In this document: positions 1 to 12,392 of the stretch, piece by piece
How positions within the stretch are numbered: the stretch's first letter is position 1
Layout: every line of letters begins with the position of its first letter
From: Sphagnum compactum
Taxonomy: Eukaryota > Bryophyta > Sphagnopsida > Sphagnales
Assembly (NCBI GenBank): GCA_965153455.1
Contig: OZ234497.1
Coordinates: forward strand, 2,604,001 to 2,668,000
Length of the DNA: 64,000 nt
Direction of reading: 5' to 3'
Notes under the pieces: model-generated
What the model was told of the DNA's origin: nothing
Databases searched by the model: none
The model's input: the letters and a program-made list of their open reading frames with translations, nothing else
Program-made: the position numbers and the translations under genes

Positions 1-1687
1 CCCTAAAATTGCTCAGATCAGCTTGCTTCCTTCCTTGATCTTAAAACCCCCAAAGCCAAGATTCTTCTTCTGCTGCTGCTGTTCCACATACTACCCTAAT
101 ATAAGAATTGCTGTGCAAAATTGGATCCAGTGTATACAGGGCACGGTGTTTGCGAAGATAGGCAATGCCTACCAAGGCTCTCCAAGAACGCTGTTGTCGA
201 ACTGCACATTCTTCTTCATCTTGATCATAAATTTCCTGAAGGATTACCGATGGAGCTGCTGCAACTGAAGAAGTTCATAAGATTACTAGCCAAACAACCA
301 CTTCCCTTGTAAAACCTAAATCTCCACTCTGGCTGGCTGGCTGGCTGGCTTCCACCCTAAGAATGAATTCCACATGACTGTAAAAGTAACCCAAGATACA
401 TATACAGGCTTGATCAGATCACTAGCATCTGCACGCAGCAGAAACCTCCAATTCAGTTTCAGAGACGAAAGCCGATCTCATATCACACACAACAAACTTC
501 TGTCCGCAAAAGTTCCGAGACTTCTTCTTTTGCTACACACTTTTCTACCTCTTCAAAACAGCGAAAACGGCCAAAGTGACAACAACAAAAGGCTTCAACT
601 ACCAATACTCGCAACAAACTCAGCGGTGCTAAGACAACAACGCTCATGAGAAACTGTTAGCTCGAATCCAGAAACCCAAAATGAAAACAAAAACGAAGAA
701 GACACCCGTGAAAAATGTACCTCAAAATAGCGCAGAAACCGGAACTCAAGCGCTGGAAACACACACACAAGAAACAAGAAAATAAACAACGATGAAAACA
801 CGCAAGACATAAAATTGATCCCACAAAACCAATACTTCCGACACAAAACAAAAATCTCCAACACCCCTACAAAATTTCCTCATTCACTAAAATTCTGCAA
901 ACCACTCCCAAAACAGTCCAGTTCCCCCCGCACCACCACCGCCACCACCGCCACAACAACAACAACAAAAGAATGTTCAAGATCTGCAAATTGGTGATCT
1001 TGAGATTCTCACTGGAATAAAGAAGAGAACACACCCCCAAACAAAAAATCCTCCACAAAAGAAAAAAAAATTCAACGAAAGTTCGAACCTTGATAGAAGA
1101 AGAAGAAGAAGAAGGAGAAGAAGCATGAAAGCAACAAAGGAAAGGAAAGAAATTTAGCAAGTGCCTTTGCTAATGAAGCTGACCGAACAAGAACAAAATA
1201 CAAAAATTACTTACACTATGAAAAATTCAATCACTCCATTGACGACATTAGCAGCAGCAGCAGCAGAGATTGAAAAATTGAAGAATTTCTAAGTGTCGAG
1301 AAATTCTTTCTCGTCGTCCTCATCCTCCCCAATCCTGCTCTTACTTCTTCGTGTGCTCCACGGCGGCAGCAATGGCAGCACCGCCTCACGAAGCGTACAA
1401 TACGACGACGAACCGCAAAGCGCTTATGAACTAAGTAGCCGTGATGAAAAATACGGTACGTATGGAATACTGTATGTATTTTCCATGAGAAATACCGTAC
1501 TTCATTGTTTGGTGAATACAGAATACATGCCTCGTATTTCACTGCTCAAAGTGTTTTTCTTTCTTTTGCAACTACTTCATTTGGACGTTTTCTCTTTTGC
1601 AACTTTTTCCTGACCGAGAAGAATGAGAGGGGGCGGGGGGGGGGGAGAGGTACTAGGTAGCAGGGTTTCTTTTAAGGATTTTGTTGT
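1..1687. other. Non-coding left edge with simple repeats
   Basis: I recognise no gene here. The stretch holds a (CTGG)n run at about 329-350, a GAA-rich run at about 1096-1117, a CAG run at about 1249-1265 and a G-rich tract at about 1629-1647. Open frames on both strands are short and low in complexity. It could be promoter or leader DNA of a gene lying off the left edge on the minus strand, but nothing in the window shows that. Confidence 0.4.
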
Positions 1688-1772
1688 AGTCAAAGTGGCA
1701 ATCATTCAGAAAATAATTTAGCCAAATTTGGCTACATACTAGATATGAAAGTAGGAAAAAGAAAAAGAATCC
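1688..1772 (+). repeat. Dispersed palindrome-cored repeat, copy 1
   Basis: The core at 1719-1734 is a perfect 16-bp palindrome, TAGCCAAATTTGGCTA. It is preceded by a GTGGCAATC-like box and followed by AGATATGAAAGTAGG and an A-rich tail. The same order of blocks recurs at about 15185-15272 (minus strand), 42267-42350 and 61395-61450, and more weakly at about 12330-12392. This shared architecture marks a short dispersed repeat, perhaps a MITE or SINE relic. I do not recognise a named family. Confidence 0.55.
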
Positions 1773-2169
1773 ATCTATGTTCTTGGCTAGCTACTAGAAT
1801 TTATCATAAAATCTGGCGATTTGGATGTATTTTTCTTCGAAATCTGGCGAATTTGGGACATTTATTTTCGATGAAAAAAACCTTTTGAATAGGTTGAAAT
1901 CATATTTTCAGGTTCGAAATTTGGCGAAAATTCGCCGGTAAAAGAAAACCTGCTAGTAGGTAGTGACTCGTAACCAGATATTTAGGAACTTGAAAGGAGC
2001 TTCAAAATTCTGGCTTGACAAAATTTGAGAATTGGTACGTAAATTCCCAAAATGAACGGAAGGTACAAGGTACTAGAGTTGGTAATAAATTCAGGTGGAG
2101 TTGACACGCTCCCAATTCCTATGTGAAAAGGCTTTAGTGATATTTAGGTAGTGGAGAAGGGCCACAGTG

Positions 2170-2550
2170 AACCAGCACCCACCAGCGCACCCATGAAGGA
2201 TGGATGCTAAGTAGTCAGGAAACAGTTTTCTGTTGGCCTCCAGCTCCCTAGCTAACCATGGTTAGCTCAGTTGCTTTGTTTTACTACCTACCCACCAACA
2301 ACCCACAAGCTGGTTATTAGTAGGTAGGTAGTAAAAACAGCCCTTACCTATGTATAAACTATAAACCATCTAGTTACCTAGTATTTGCCCGATTGTCCTA
2401 CCTATCTACCTACATATATGAGACCTATTTCTTACAGAATTAGTTACCAAGGTGAAACCAAATATTAACTTGCTTGAAGTTCATCCACAACTGAGTAATA
2501 ACAGACATCCAGTGGATGGTGCGCTCGTGGGTGCTGGATCACCGTGCCCT
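2170..2550 (+). repeat. Dispersed repeat, partner of an inverted copy near 58 kb
   Basis: This segment lines up by eye with the reverse complement of about 57795-58130. Shared blocks in the same order are CCCTAGCTAACCATGGTTA, CAGTTGCT, a CTACC/ACCCACC stretch, CCTACCTATCTACCTACA-like DNA, AACTGAGT and TGGATGGTG. The two copies are diverged and carry small indels. It is probably a transposon remnant. No coding frame or terminal repeat was recognised. Confidence 0.5.
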
Positions 2551-3210
2551 CTTTTCAAATTTCCTGATGGATCCAGGTTGGCGAGAATCCCTAGGCAGAT
2601 TCAGACAGATTTCGCCAGGTTGGCGAAATTATTTCAAGGAACTCTTGAAACTGCACAGCCAGTAGGCATAAATTTGGCGACAACCTCCCCCAAAATAAAC
2701 AAATTTAAATTAAGGTTTTGGTATTTATTAGGTGTTTGGGAAGCTTTTGGTACCTAATTAGGTCTTTGGGTTAAGCCTGGTGGGTTTGCAGTGACTTATT
2801 TCATCTCTTGCTTGTGCATCACACTCTCCGGCTTTGTGCTTCTACCATGTTCTTCTTCTTGGCAATGGATTTGTTTCATTTTTGCCAAAACCAACATGAA
2901 GCATAAAATACCTGGGATGAAGAAGATCCTGAAATTTTACTACTCAATCATTTTGTACCCAAAGTGGGTTTGGCGGAGAGAGAATGTGAGTTCATTTGCC
3001 CTTTGTCAAAATGCCAACCATTGATTGATTTATGAGCTCCTGCCCCTTTGAGAGGGAATCAATTTGGAACCATCGTATCGGGGGCAACAAACAGGGTTAC
3101 CCTAGCCACCGCAAACAAGACCGAGTGGCTCTTCACCCTACTTAATAACATTGTTATGAGGGGGCAACAAGACAACCCTGGCTAAAACCAAGCATGAAAC
3201 ATGCAACAAC
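2551..3210. other. Intergenic DNA, nothing recognised
   Basis: Open frames here (for example 2452-2757 and 2791-3024) show no family features. Two short GGGGGCAACAA boxes occur at about 3080 and 3161. Confidence 0.3.
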
Positions 3211-3421
3211 ATAATTGTAAATGAAACCAACCCCACATCCACTTGTGATGTAAAACATTCAACAACATAATTGCGAATGAAACCAACCCCACATCCACTT
3301 GTGATATAGAACATTCAACAAACATATTTGTGAATGAAACCAACCCCACATCCACTTGTGATGTAAAACATTCAACAACATAATTGTGAATGAAATCAAC
3401 CCCACATCCACTTGTGATATA
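3211..3421 (+). repeat. 56-57 bp minisatellite, about 3.7 copies
   Basis: Units begin at 3211, 3267, 3324 and 3380. Each contains AACCCCACATCCACTTGTGA or a one-base variant, followed by an A-rich stretch. Units differ at only a few positions. The overlapping minus-strand open frames arise from the repeat and are not taken as genes. Confidence 0.85.
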
Positions 3422-4249
3422 CGTAGCCAAGAGTTTGAATCACTTGGTCTTGGTCCGTAGGTTATCATGATGGATCTAATTTGATACGTGATGGATCCAA
3501 TTTGTTACATTGTCAGAAGATCGAATAAGTTAATTTACATTGTCAAAGTCGGGGATGTCAGGATAACAGTTCATTAACAGTGCATTCCGAGGTTTGGCCT
3601 CATCTCATTGCACCACACATTCACAATGGCTACAAATGGCATCATATCATCAAAAGGTCCCCTCCTTCCACAGTGTTTAATTATTAGGTTCCCGTGAATG
3701 GCAAACCATAGTTCACCTTTCAACCAATGTTATCATCTTCTAAAAAAGTTCACTTAGGCAATTGTTGTTTGCTTGTCATTTTTTAGCCATCTTCACAACA
3801 GGGGTCAGCCAAAAAACTTTTGTGCAAAATTTCACTCGAATGTGAAAAAAAACATTTGGGGCTATGACCCCTACAAAAGCTTTCCATTTGGAGATTTTTG
3901 GAAAATTTTGCCAAAAAGACAAGGTTCTTGGATTGGGTTTGCCAAATTTAGAGCACCTCCTCCCCTCCTACAAGTCACCAAACAGTAAAAGGATTACAAA
4001 AGAAAACTTAGTGTCCTACCTGCTATATAACCAAATCTGGCTAGATCCCCTTTGGCCAATGTGGCTACACCACAAAAGCTTTTTAAAAACTCTGGCATAG
4101 GCAATTCATTATATATATATATTTATTTATTTTGCTAAAAAAGAGTTTTTCCAAGGCTATTTTTCATACAAATAGTGAAAATTTGCAACCAAAAGAATCA
4201 ATGGGACAACCTTCATATACAGAATATATTAGGTTTGTTATCACCAATA
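3422..4249. other. Intergenic DNA, nothing recognised
   Basis: AT-rich sequence. It includes one AAATCTGGCTA box near 4033 that resembles the dispersed palindrome core, and an AT dinucleotide run near 4110-4125. Confidence 0.3.
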
Positions 4250-4868
4250 CATGTGTGAGGCATCAAATCATTTTGTGATTACTTATTTTTCTTCACTTTT
4301 CTTTTCACCAATGTTTAAATATAACTTCCTATATAACTTCTTTTGTTATTCCCCTCCTATTAGTGAAAAGAAATTGTGTCTAACTCGTTACCTTCATCAT
4401 TCCTCCGAATAAAATCAAATATGTCGACCCCAGATCAAGATGAATTGAGTCATGTTCTATGTCCTATGCAACCTAAAGTATCAATCTTATTCCATTCTTA
4501 AAATTTGGTGGTCCACTTGAAATTCATTTGGTGTCATCAAGCAAAGCCATGTGAGGCACCAAACGATTTTGTAATTATTGTGTTTTTTTCTTCCCTTTTC
4601 TTTCTTTTCAATGTTGAAATATACCTTCCTATGTGGGTCCATATTTAATATTTTGCTCATCTTGTGTTCTTCTCCTACTATTGGTGAAAATGATTTTGTC
4701 TAGTTGCCTTCTATCATTCCTCCAAATAAAGATAAAATATATTGATCCCATCAAGATGAATATAAATGGAGAGTATGTTCTTTACACTGGGCAATCTAAA
4801 GTACCGGCCCATTCCATTCTTAAAATGTGGAGTTTAACTTGAGATTCATTTGGTTATCATCAAGCAAA
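4250..4868 (+). repeat. Tandem duplication of an approximately 300-bp unit
   Basis: The unit starting at 4250 is repeated from 4548, about 298 bp later. Shared blocks in order include CATGTGTGAGGC or CATGTGAGGC, a T/C-rich stretch, AATGTT(T/G)AAATATA, CATTCCTCC, ATCAAGATGAAT, CCATTCTTAAAAT and ATTCATTTGGT. The copies have diverged by substitutions and small indels. No coding content is seen. Confidence 0.7.
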
Positions 4869-7779
4869 CCCACAAATTAGTAATGTAACTTTTATCTTCG
4901 ATTTTGATTCAGCCATGGAGTGATATGTTTGGTGTCTAAAAGACTGTCCTGTTTTTCACAATAATTTTTTCACTACCTACAACTTTTGGAAATAGCCGGA
5001 TGCTATGACAAAGTTGAGTCAAGAAGTTTAAATGTTGATGAATAGGAAAAACAAAGCCCTACTAGCACTCAAGGTTCTCTTAATGACTTCTCCTAATGTT
5101 GAGATAATAATGACTTTTCCTAATGTTGAGATAGAATGCACGAATGGAGGGCAAGTTCTCAAGGAATGTGTTCTGCAAAGACCAAAAACGGCGAGTTGGA
5201 GTTCAATTCCACTTCCGCTTATAACACATTAAATCTTTAACCCATTACAAACCTACCACATCAATCACTGCTATTTGTGTTGTCCATAGTCATTCACCTC
5301 CACTTTCAATCGTGGCACTTGCATTTTTTACAGACTACACTAAAATTCTAACTGAATGATCATATTAAAATATTATTTTAGTGTGGTCAAATTGTTTGGC
5401 TATTGTAGATAACATCTAGCATTGCCCACACACGCACAACCATTTGCACATTGGCCATGACTCGTGACTCCCAACTGTGGTTTCGCATATTGGCTTGATG
5501 ATCCATAACGCCTAAAAATAATTTTGGACAAAGTGGAAGATATTTGTACACATCTTCCTACCTATGCCTTGCACAATGTTCTAAGTTTTGACCTCTTATA
5601 GATGTACTTATAGATGTACTATGTGCTACAATTTGTAAGCAAGGGAATTGAAGGGTAATACTTATCATGGTATCGGATCAACCATGCCCACTTCTTTTCA
5701 CAAATGTGAGAATGTTTTGTAATCTAACACTCTAAGTGCAACCTTGTCTTCTAAGCTTCATGTGGGTGGTAGTTTCTTTTTTTCTTTTTTCTTCCTGCCT
5801 CTAAGACCTTATTAGAACTTCAAAGCAGGATTCTAATTTTATTTTTAACTTTTCTGTCAAACCTCTAGACAAATTTGGCTCATTCCTCTTTTACATGGAA
5901 TTCTAAGTTACTTGACAAAATTGAGGGAAAAATAACCCTGGTTGGAAGCATGAGCAAACATAATGTACAAAAAGTAAACCAATTTTGCAAGATTGTTTAC
6001 ATACATGAAGTCAGGAGTGATCATGTGAATTCTCAACATCTTCATGTTTTCAGTTTTTTTCATTTGATCTATAAACATGTGTAGCACCAAATTTAGGTGT
6101 CATGTGATCCCCTAAGCCCACATGTCTCCAACTCAACCTGCCAACCTGGGGCATATGACAAGCAATGTTGTGTGTGTAACTATAAATACGCATTTTACAT
6201 GCCATGTAAAACTTTGTAAGTTATAAAACATTTACGTTCCTTATGCATCAATTTTTTTACATTTCATGTTGTGTGTATTATAGGATTTACACTTACACTT
6301 GCATGATAGGGGTGTATATATTTTTTAAATACATTTACACCATGCCATGTAAAAAAATTTGAAATGTAAGTGTAAATCATGGTGTAATATCCTGATGAAA
6401 CTATTGCATTGCTTATTGTCCTTAGAGATTATGGTTTGCAAAAAAATGAAGGTATTGCATCTCACACTTTTCATTTTCACTTGTGGTATTCTAAAATAAC
6501 AAAGCAAAATTGCAAAGAAAGCAAGGTGGCAAGGAGGAACTCTCCTAGAACAAGTTGTTGATGAAACTTGTAGTAATCTTAAAAGATATAAGTTGATTAC
6601 AACGCCACCATTTGAGCTTGCAAAATTGATAGATGAAAAAAAGCAACACATGAAACCTCCACTAAACCTTGTTGTACTAAAGGTCAAACGAAAGAGTTAC
6701 CAAACAATCACAAGAAAGGGGAGTGAAACATTAAAAAGAATAAGAGTAAGGTGTAAGAAGATCACTTGCAATAAGTTGTTTTTGGAGCTTTCAACAATGC
6801 AAAGAGTTTTTAAATGGAAACATCATTAATTGTATTTGCAAACAACCTTTAGACAATGGGGAGTAACATGGGGAAGCTCCCAATAGGCTTTGTAAGATAT
6901 CATTATTTGATATTTGACCTTGTTTTCTTTCCTACCTACCTCCTTTTTTCATCATGGGTACCAATTGCTACATTCTCCTTTTGCTCCTTTTCATCTAATT
7001 TGACCAATCAAATAGACCATTTTATAGTTAGTCAAAAAAACCATTAGTCAAGTTGAATGTGTTCATCTTCACTTGTCAAATATGACCAAATGTCCAAAAT
7101 TGTCCAAAATTATGTAGAAACATTTAAATAAATGTAAAATTGTTTCATTAAGTTTTATGCAATTCTTGTGAAAATTTCACATATCAAAGCTAAGGTTTCA
7201 AAATTTGTACAATATAGATTAGAGCAATTTATCAATAATTTAATAATTAATAATTTAACATATATTATAAAATTTGATGCATCGTTGTAAATGAAATTTG
7301 AAGAGTAACATCAATCATTTATTATACTAAATTGATAAATCTCCAACTCTTTTACCATTATTTTCGCTTCTTTTTCATATTTTCAAAATGAAGCTTAAAT
7401 TAAAATTATTATTAAAGTACATTTCATAAATCCAGAGTTTTTTCAACAACCACGGAGTTTTAATATCTTTGTTTTTTCTATTTTCACACACAAGTGACCA
7501 TAGAATCATTATGGGGAAAAGATATGTAGCTTAACATTATTCACACATATTTTCATGCATGCATGGTTTGTTATGCTACATTGCACCATTGATAAATTGC
7601 AACATCATTCCATGCAATGTAAATAGGAATTCAAAATGATGCAAGGCTTGAAATTTGCATTGATCTTTCATCAATTCCAAATCTCTTGTATATATATGTT
7701 GGTTATAGACTTAGGACTAGGAGATTGGGTTAAAGCAACATTAACAACTTGGTACTTGCAATTTGTGATGACATAATTT
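4869..7779. other. AT-rich intergenic DNA without a recognised gene
   Basis: The longest frames are at 5875-6084 and 6593-6829. The second is lysine- and leucine-rich and stays open from about 6500, but matches nothing I recognise. It may be a decayed transposon protein. Confidence 0.3.
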
Positions 7780-8420
7780 GATGATCAAGATAGATTTGAA
7801 AATTTTTGAATGACAAGGGTGGCCATCTTTCAATTGACACAAAGATTTCAATTAAAGATGCATATGAAGAAGGAAGAAACAGCTAACAAATGTGTGATAT
7901 CTATAATTATCAAGATGGTTTGTGCATTGTATAATGCATGTTAATGAGTACTTCATTTGTTCTAAACTATTTGGTATTAACAAATCTTCAATATGCATGG
8001 TGCTTCATGAATTTATCCATGCTTTCAACATAGTATTTAAATAAAAAACTTGGCCCCAAGGCAATAAACTTGTCAAGGTAAGTGAAAGCTCTCATGTACT
8101 CTTTCAATTCAAGGTGCCATTCATGGCACATGAATTACATAGCAAAGCTAAAACTCCATTTGGTAGACTATTACTATTACAAAAGCAAAAGGTACACAAT
8201 GGCCATGCAAGCAATTATGAATCATGAAAAAAAATTCATTGATGTTTTTGTGGGGTTACTTGGCTTTATCAATGACACAACGATTTTTCAAATAACTAGA
8301 ATCTATCACAGAGCGATGTATGAGGGGTCTTTCTTTGTTCCATGTAATAATTTTTAAAAAATCAACCCTAACTTCTTGATGACAAAATTACCCATTGTCA
8401 TTGTGACTTACGATGCTTTT
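7780..8420 (+). pseudogene. Decayed PIF/Harbinger-type transposase (DDE_Tnp_4 family)
   Basis: Three plus-strand frames, read in order, give pieces of a HARBI1-like transposase. At about 7810-7935 there is a piece with VAIFQLTQRF and a hydrophobic stretch. From about 7945 another frame gives SKLFGINKSSICMVLHEFIH, the helix-turn-helix-like region, then KTWPQGNKLVKV after an in-frame stop. From about 8150 a third frame gives DYYYYKSKRYTMAMQAIMNH and then FIDVFVGLLGFINDTTIF. The order and spacing match the Harbinger pattern in which DYY..K....Q...DH precedes F.D...G.PGS..D; the usual second-Asp motif is here GFIND. Stops and frame changes show that it is dead. Terminal inverted repeats were not found, and the accessory Myb-like gene of this superfamily was not seen nearby. 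Confidence 0.65.
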
Positions 8421-9064
8421 CAAGGACATTAAACATGGTCACACCACTTTGGAATGATTGCACAATAAATATCATTGTAAAGGGAGGATGTAATTGAAAA
8501 TGTTTTTGTCATCTTTCATGAGCTTATGAACAGAAATCTTTTGGATTTGTAATGTATTAACCATATGTGACTTGTTATTGGAGTGACGTACGTAAGAACT
8601 AGTTTATATGGGGTTTTTTGCAAAAAGTTTCATATTGTTTCTACACGACCATTTTAGTTATATTGTCATCCTTGGACCATTCCAAAGACAATTTAAAAAT
8701 AATTACTTCATTTTCAAGCTCAACTATTTCATAACCATTTTTTTTATAACTACTGTTTTTCCCTATTAACTTTCATAATAATTATTTCCCATCTTTCTTA
8801 ATAACTACCTCCATTTTATAACTATTTCACTCCTTTTTCCTATCCACCAACATGGATATTAAAAAAAAATTAACATGTGTTGTTTCATGGTCATGAAATG
8901 TATATTAATTGAAATTAAATTTGACATTGATATAAATATATGAAAACATTAAAAAAAACTTAAATAGTTAATCGTCACTAGTAACAAACAACAACACGAA
9001 TATGTGATTTGCTACTATTACTTGTTAAATAATTTTATACTTGATGATGCAACATGGATGGGTG
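8421..9064. other. AT-rich intergenic DNA
   Basis: Very AT-rich, with poly-A and poly-T runs. Nothing is recognised beyond a possible tail of the transposase relic. Confidence 0.3.
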
Positions 9065-9260
9065 TAGTCACATTAATAGCTTAGGGGGCACACTAATAAA
9101 AAAAGTAGAAAATATGTGAGTAAAATTATAGGGTGCAACATATTGGTTGTTGGGTAAAAATTATAAATTAATTAATTTTAAAATAGGGTACATTTTATTC
9201 AAATAATCAATTTAATTATAATATTAAGTATGGAATAATTTGAAATAATTGATTATAATT
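9065..9260 (+). repeat. Diverged repeat, partner of 10300-10490
   Basis: Blocks AGGGTGCAACATATTGGTTG, TGGGTAAAAATTATAA and AATAGGGT recur in the same order at about 10384-10440 with substitutions. Both copies have a G-rich tract about 30-45 bp upstream of the first block. It is probably a degenerate transposon pair. Confidence 0.45.
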
Positions 9261-10299
9261 AATATAGGGTGGCTCGAATATGTATATATTAAAAAATTAG
9301 ATAATAATATGGTGATAAAAAAATAGGTTAGACAATCATCCAATTAATCCCCCTAAAAATGGTTGTTTGATGCACGTAAATCCCAAACTTTAAATGAAGT
9401 GTCCCCCCGGGATTAATAGGAGCTAGATCAAATGTAACTTATGTTTGGTTTTTCATGTTTTAGTGCGAAAATTTGTACTAATGTTGCAAGTCTTTGATGA
9501 CTTTAGATGACAACATTTTAAATATATTATGTCAATATGTGAAACATAATGGATTGGATTGAATCTAATGTATATATAGTACTCAAAATCACTTTTAAAG
9601 AACCATAATTAGTGTTTTCATTGTTTTTAAAAACTTGAATGACTTTAAATGCATTAAAAATGACATAATCATGAACAATAATTATCCATGCCCTTACATA
9701 CTAATATAATGTGAATTTTTTTTTCATGAATGTTTTTTATTCTTATAAAATGATGGATTTCTAATCCATCATTTTTTGTAGCCAATCCCAATCTACGACA
9801 TCATCTTAGCAAGCAAACCCATTGTTTTTCTAATAATCACAAGTGTGGTTTAAATTTTTTTTGTCTCCACCTAGATCAATCCTTGAACATTTGGACCAAC
9901 TAGCTCATGAAAATGATAGATTAATTATGAATGAAATATCATATGATGTACCACTAGAAAAAATGCATGAATGAATCTACCCAAAGCACGGATCAAGATG
10001 ATGAAAAGGTTTAAAGGATGATTCATCACCAACAATTGACACATTACATTGGACAACAACAAGAGACTACAAGATGTCAAACAACAAAAATAATGTTTTT
10101 GTAAAAGTCAATTTGAAATGTCAAAAATGTGAACAAATAGATCCAACTTGAATTTTCATTACAATGTATCAAATTCATTACAATCGTCTTCAATAGACTA
10201 ATGGTCAATCTATAATTTGATCATGTGGGCATTTATGTTTCAACTTTAAAATTGAAGTTTTTTTCATGTTGTTTCCATGACATAGATCAATTTGGTTCA

Positions 10300-10490
10300 A
10301 GAATGTTCTTTGGGTGGGGGGGGGGGGGGGGGGGGGGGGGGTCACTTTTCATGAAATTCAGAAAATACATTAATAGAAAGATAGGGTGTCATATATTAGT
10401 TGTTGGATAAAACTATAATTTATTTAGCTCTACAATAGGGTTTTTTTAGTTTAAAGACCAATTTATGATTAATATAAGGTGTGTTTTAAT
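10300..10490 (+). repeat. Diverged repeat with a 26-G homopolymer
   Basis: This is the second copy of the repeat at 9065-9260. It contains an uninterrupted run of G at 10316-10341, preceded by TGGGT. The first copy has only a short GGGGGG at the corresponding place, so the homopolymer has either expanded here or is an assembly estimate. Confidence 0.55.
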
Positions 10491-12329
10491 CTTTAGTAGT
10501 AGAAAACAAATAGAGAAAATATACCATATACATAAATTAAATAGTTTAGGTATTAATTGTTAGTAGGTCCAATTAATAGTATTGATAGGTTGCTTTACAT
10601 TTATCTAACATAAAATGGAAAATATACATGAACATGGGATAACTTTCATTGATTGGTGTTAGAAATAACTCTATGCGTCCTTGAAAATATTGATGTGTGA
10701 GTTGTAGACTATTGTTATTTGTTGCTTTGCAAAATGAAAACCTTTGTGGTAAGAAGTCTAGTATGCATTAAAATTGTCTTATGTGCTTCAAGGTGCTTCT
10801 CTTGTGCATCACCATATATGAACTAAAACAACACCCTTAGATGTTAGCAAACTTTTGTGCATGACATTTTTAGTGATTTTTCTTCGAATATTCAACGGTA
10901 GTTATTTATGAAAGAAATTATATGAAATGAAATTGGATTATATTCATTAGAGAATTTTTATCGATGAATCTTGAATAATTTGTCAATTCAGATGTTCATC
11001 CCATGTGTAATGTTTGTTTGATTTAGAAAATACATCACAATCTTATAATGTGGCCATACAATGCACCTAGATTGCTTCCATGAAATAGACACCCATGCTT
11101 AGTGAGTCACCTTATGTGTGAGATACCTTATGTGTGTTTTCCTTTCATACATCGGCTCTAGATTTGAAGGGACAATGTACATTGTGTGCATTATGACTTA
11201 TGGTATCAACCTCAATGATACAAGGTCACATATTAGGTGTTTTTTGTTAGCAAAAAATGTGAATCAATGAAAATCTACAGTGAGTTTTCTTCATCTATAC
11301 ACTATGGTTGTAGATACGATGAACCAATATGTTCCAAATTTATATAAAAAGTTTAAGAATAATACTTCGTGATGAAACATTAAAACAAGAAAATGAAAAA
11401 AATGTAGGGTATCAAAATGCAGTGCAAATGAAAAATATAATTAAATTTATGGTCTTATTGTGCTATATTATTATTTGGATTAACCTTTTTTCTGAAATAA
11501 AAACATGACACATAATTTGAAACATTGCAAAAAACTTGAACCATTGCATAATTCCTAATTTCTTGCATCATATTGTCTCATTCATACAATAAGTGCCTTA
11601 TTCCCTTTGTCAACAACATTAATAAAAAACATGAATGTGATTGTCCATTTTCATTTCTTACTTATGTTGCTTACCAAAGGTGAATTTTTGAATCAAAATC
11701 AATATCCATTACATCATCCATATCAACAAAATGTTGACTTGTCTTCCAATAGATTGTGGCAATTTTGGCTTGGGAAATATAAGTGACTTAAAGTTTTCTT
11801 ATCACCCAAAACTTTCAATAGGGGTGTCTCTTCAATGAATGATGAATCAAGTATGTAGATTGTGTCATTTGTAGCCTACATGTTTTGCACATGCAATCAA
11901 AAATTGATGGTGAAGTCACCTTCAAAAATATCAATAAATGATCATAAAACTTGTGAAGAAACTGATTTGGAAGATGGAGCCTCTTGTGGTGTATTAGAGG
12001 CATAAGATGTATTGTTTTCGGTACTTACAAAATAGTCATGATTGTCTTTGAACTCATTGTTCAAAGAATTCCAATTGTCTTTACAATCCTTTGGATTTCA
12101 CTCTACCTTGCAAGTGCCTAAAAGTAGGTGGCAAACATTCCCAAAATGTGGGGCCTAGGACATGGTGATACTCAAGTATTATCACCTCATACTAGGCCCC
12201 TTGTTTTGGAATGCCTCTACCTTTAGGTTTTACCCTACACATTTAGCATGTAGTTCCATGTGGGCAATTTAGAGGGATGAGTGTGTGTGTGTTTTTTCAA
12301 ATTTGCTATACAACATAAGTTATGATCAT
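10491..12329. other. AT-rich intergenic DNA, nothing recognised
   Basis: No frame over about 60 codons with family features. The minus-strand frame at 11815-12003 is unremarkable. Confidence 0.3.
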
Positions 12330-12392
12330 CCATAAGATGATAAGATGATATTACCAAATTTGGCTACAAACAAAATATGAAAATAGAAACTT
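12330..12392 (+). repeat. Dispersed palindrome-cored repeat, weak copy
   Basis: ACCAAATTTGGCTAC at about 12353-12367 is followed by AAATATGAAAATAG, the same block order as at 1719-1760. The left half of the palindrome has lost its outer bases. Confidence 0.35.
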
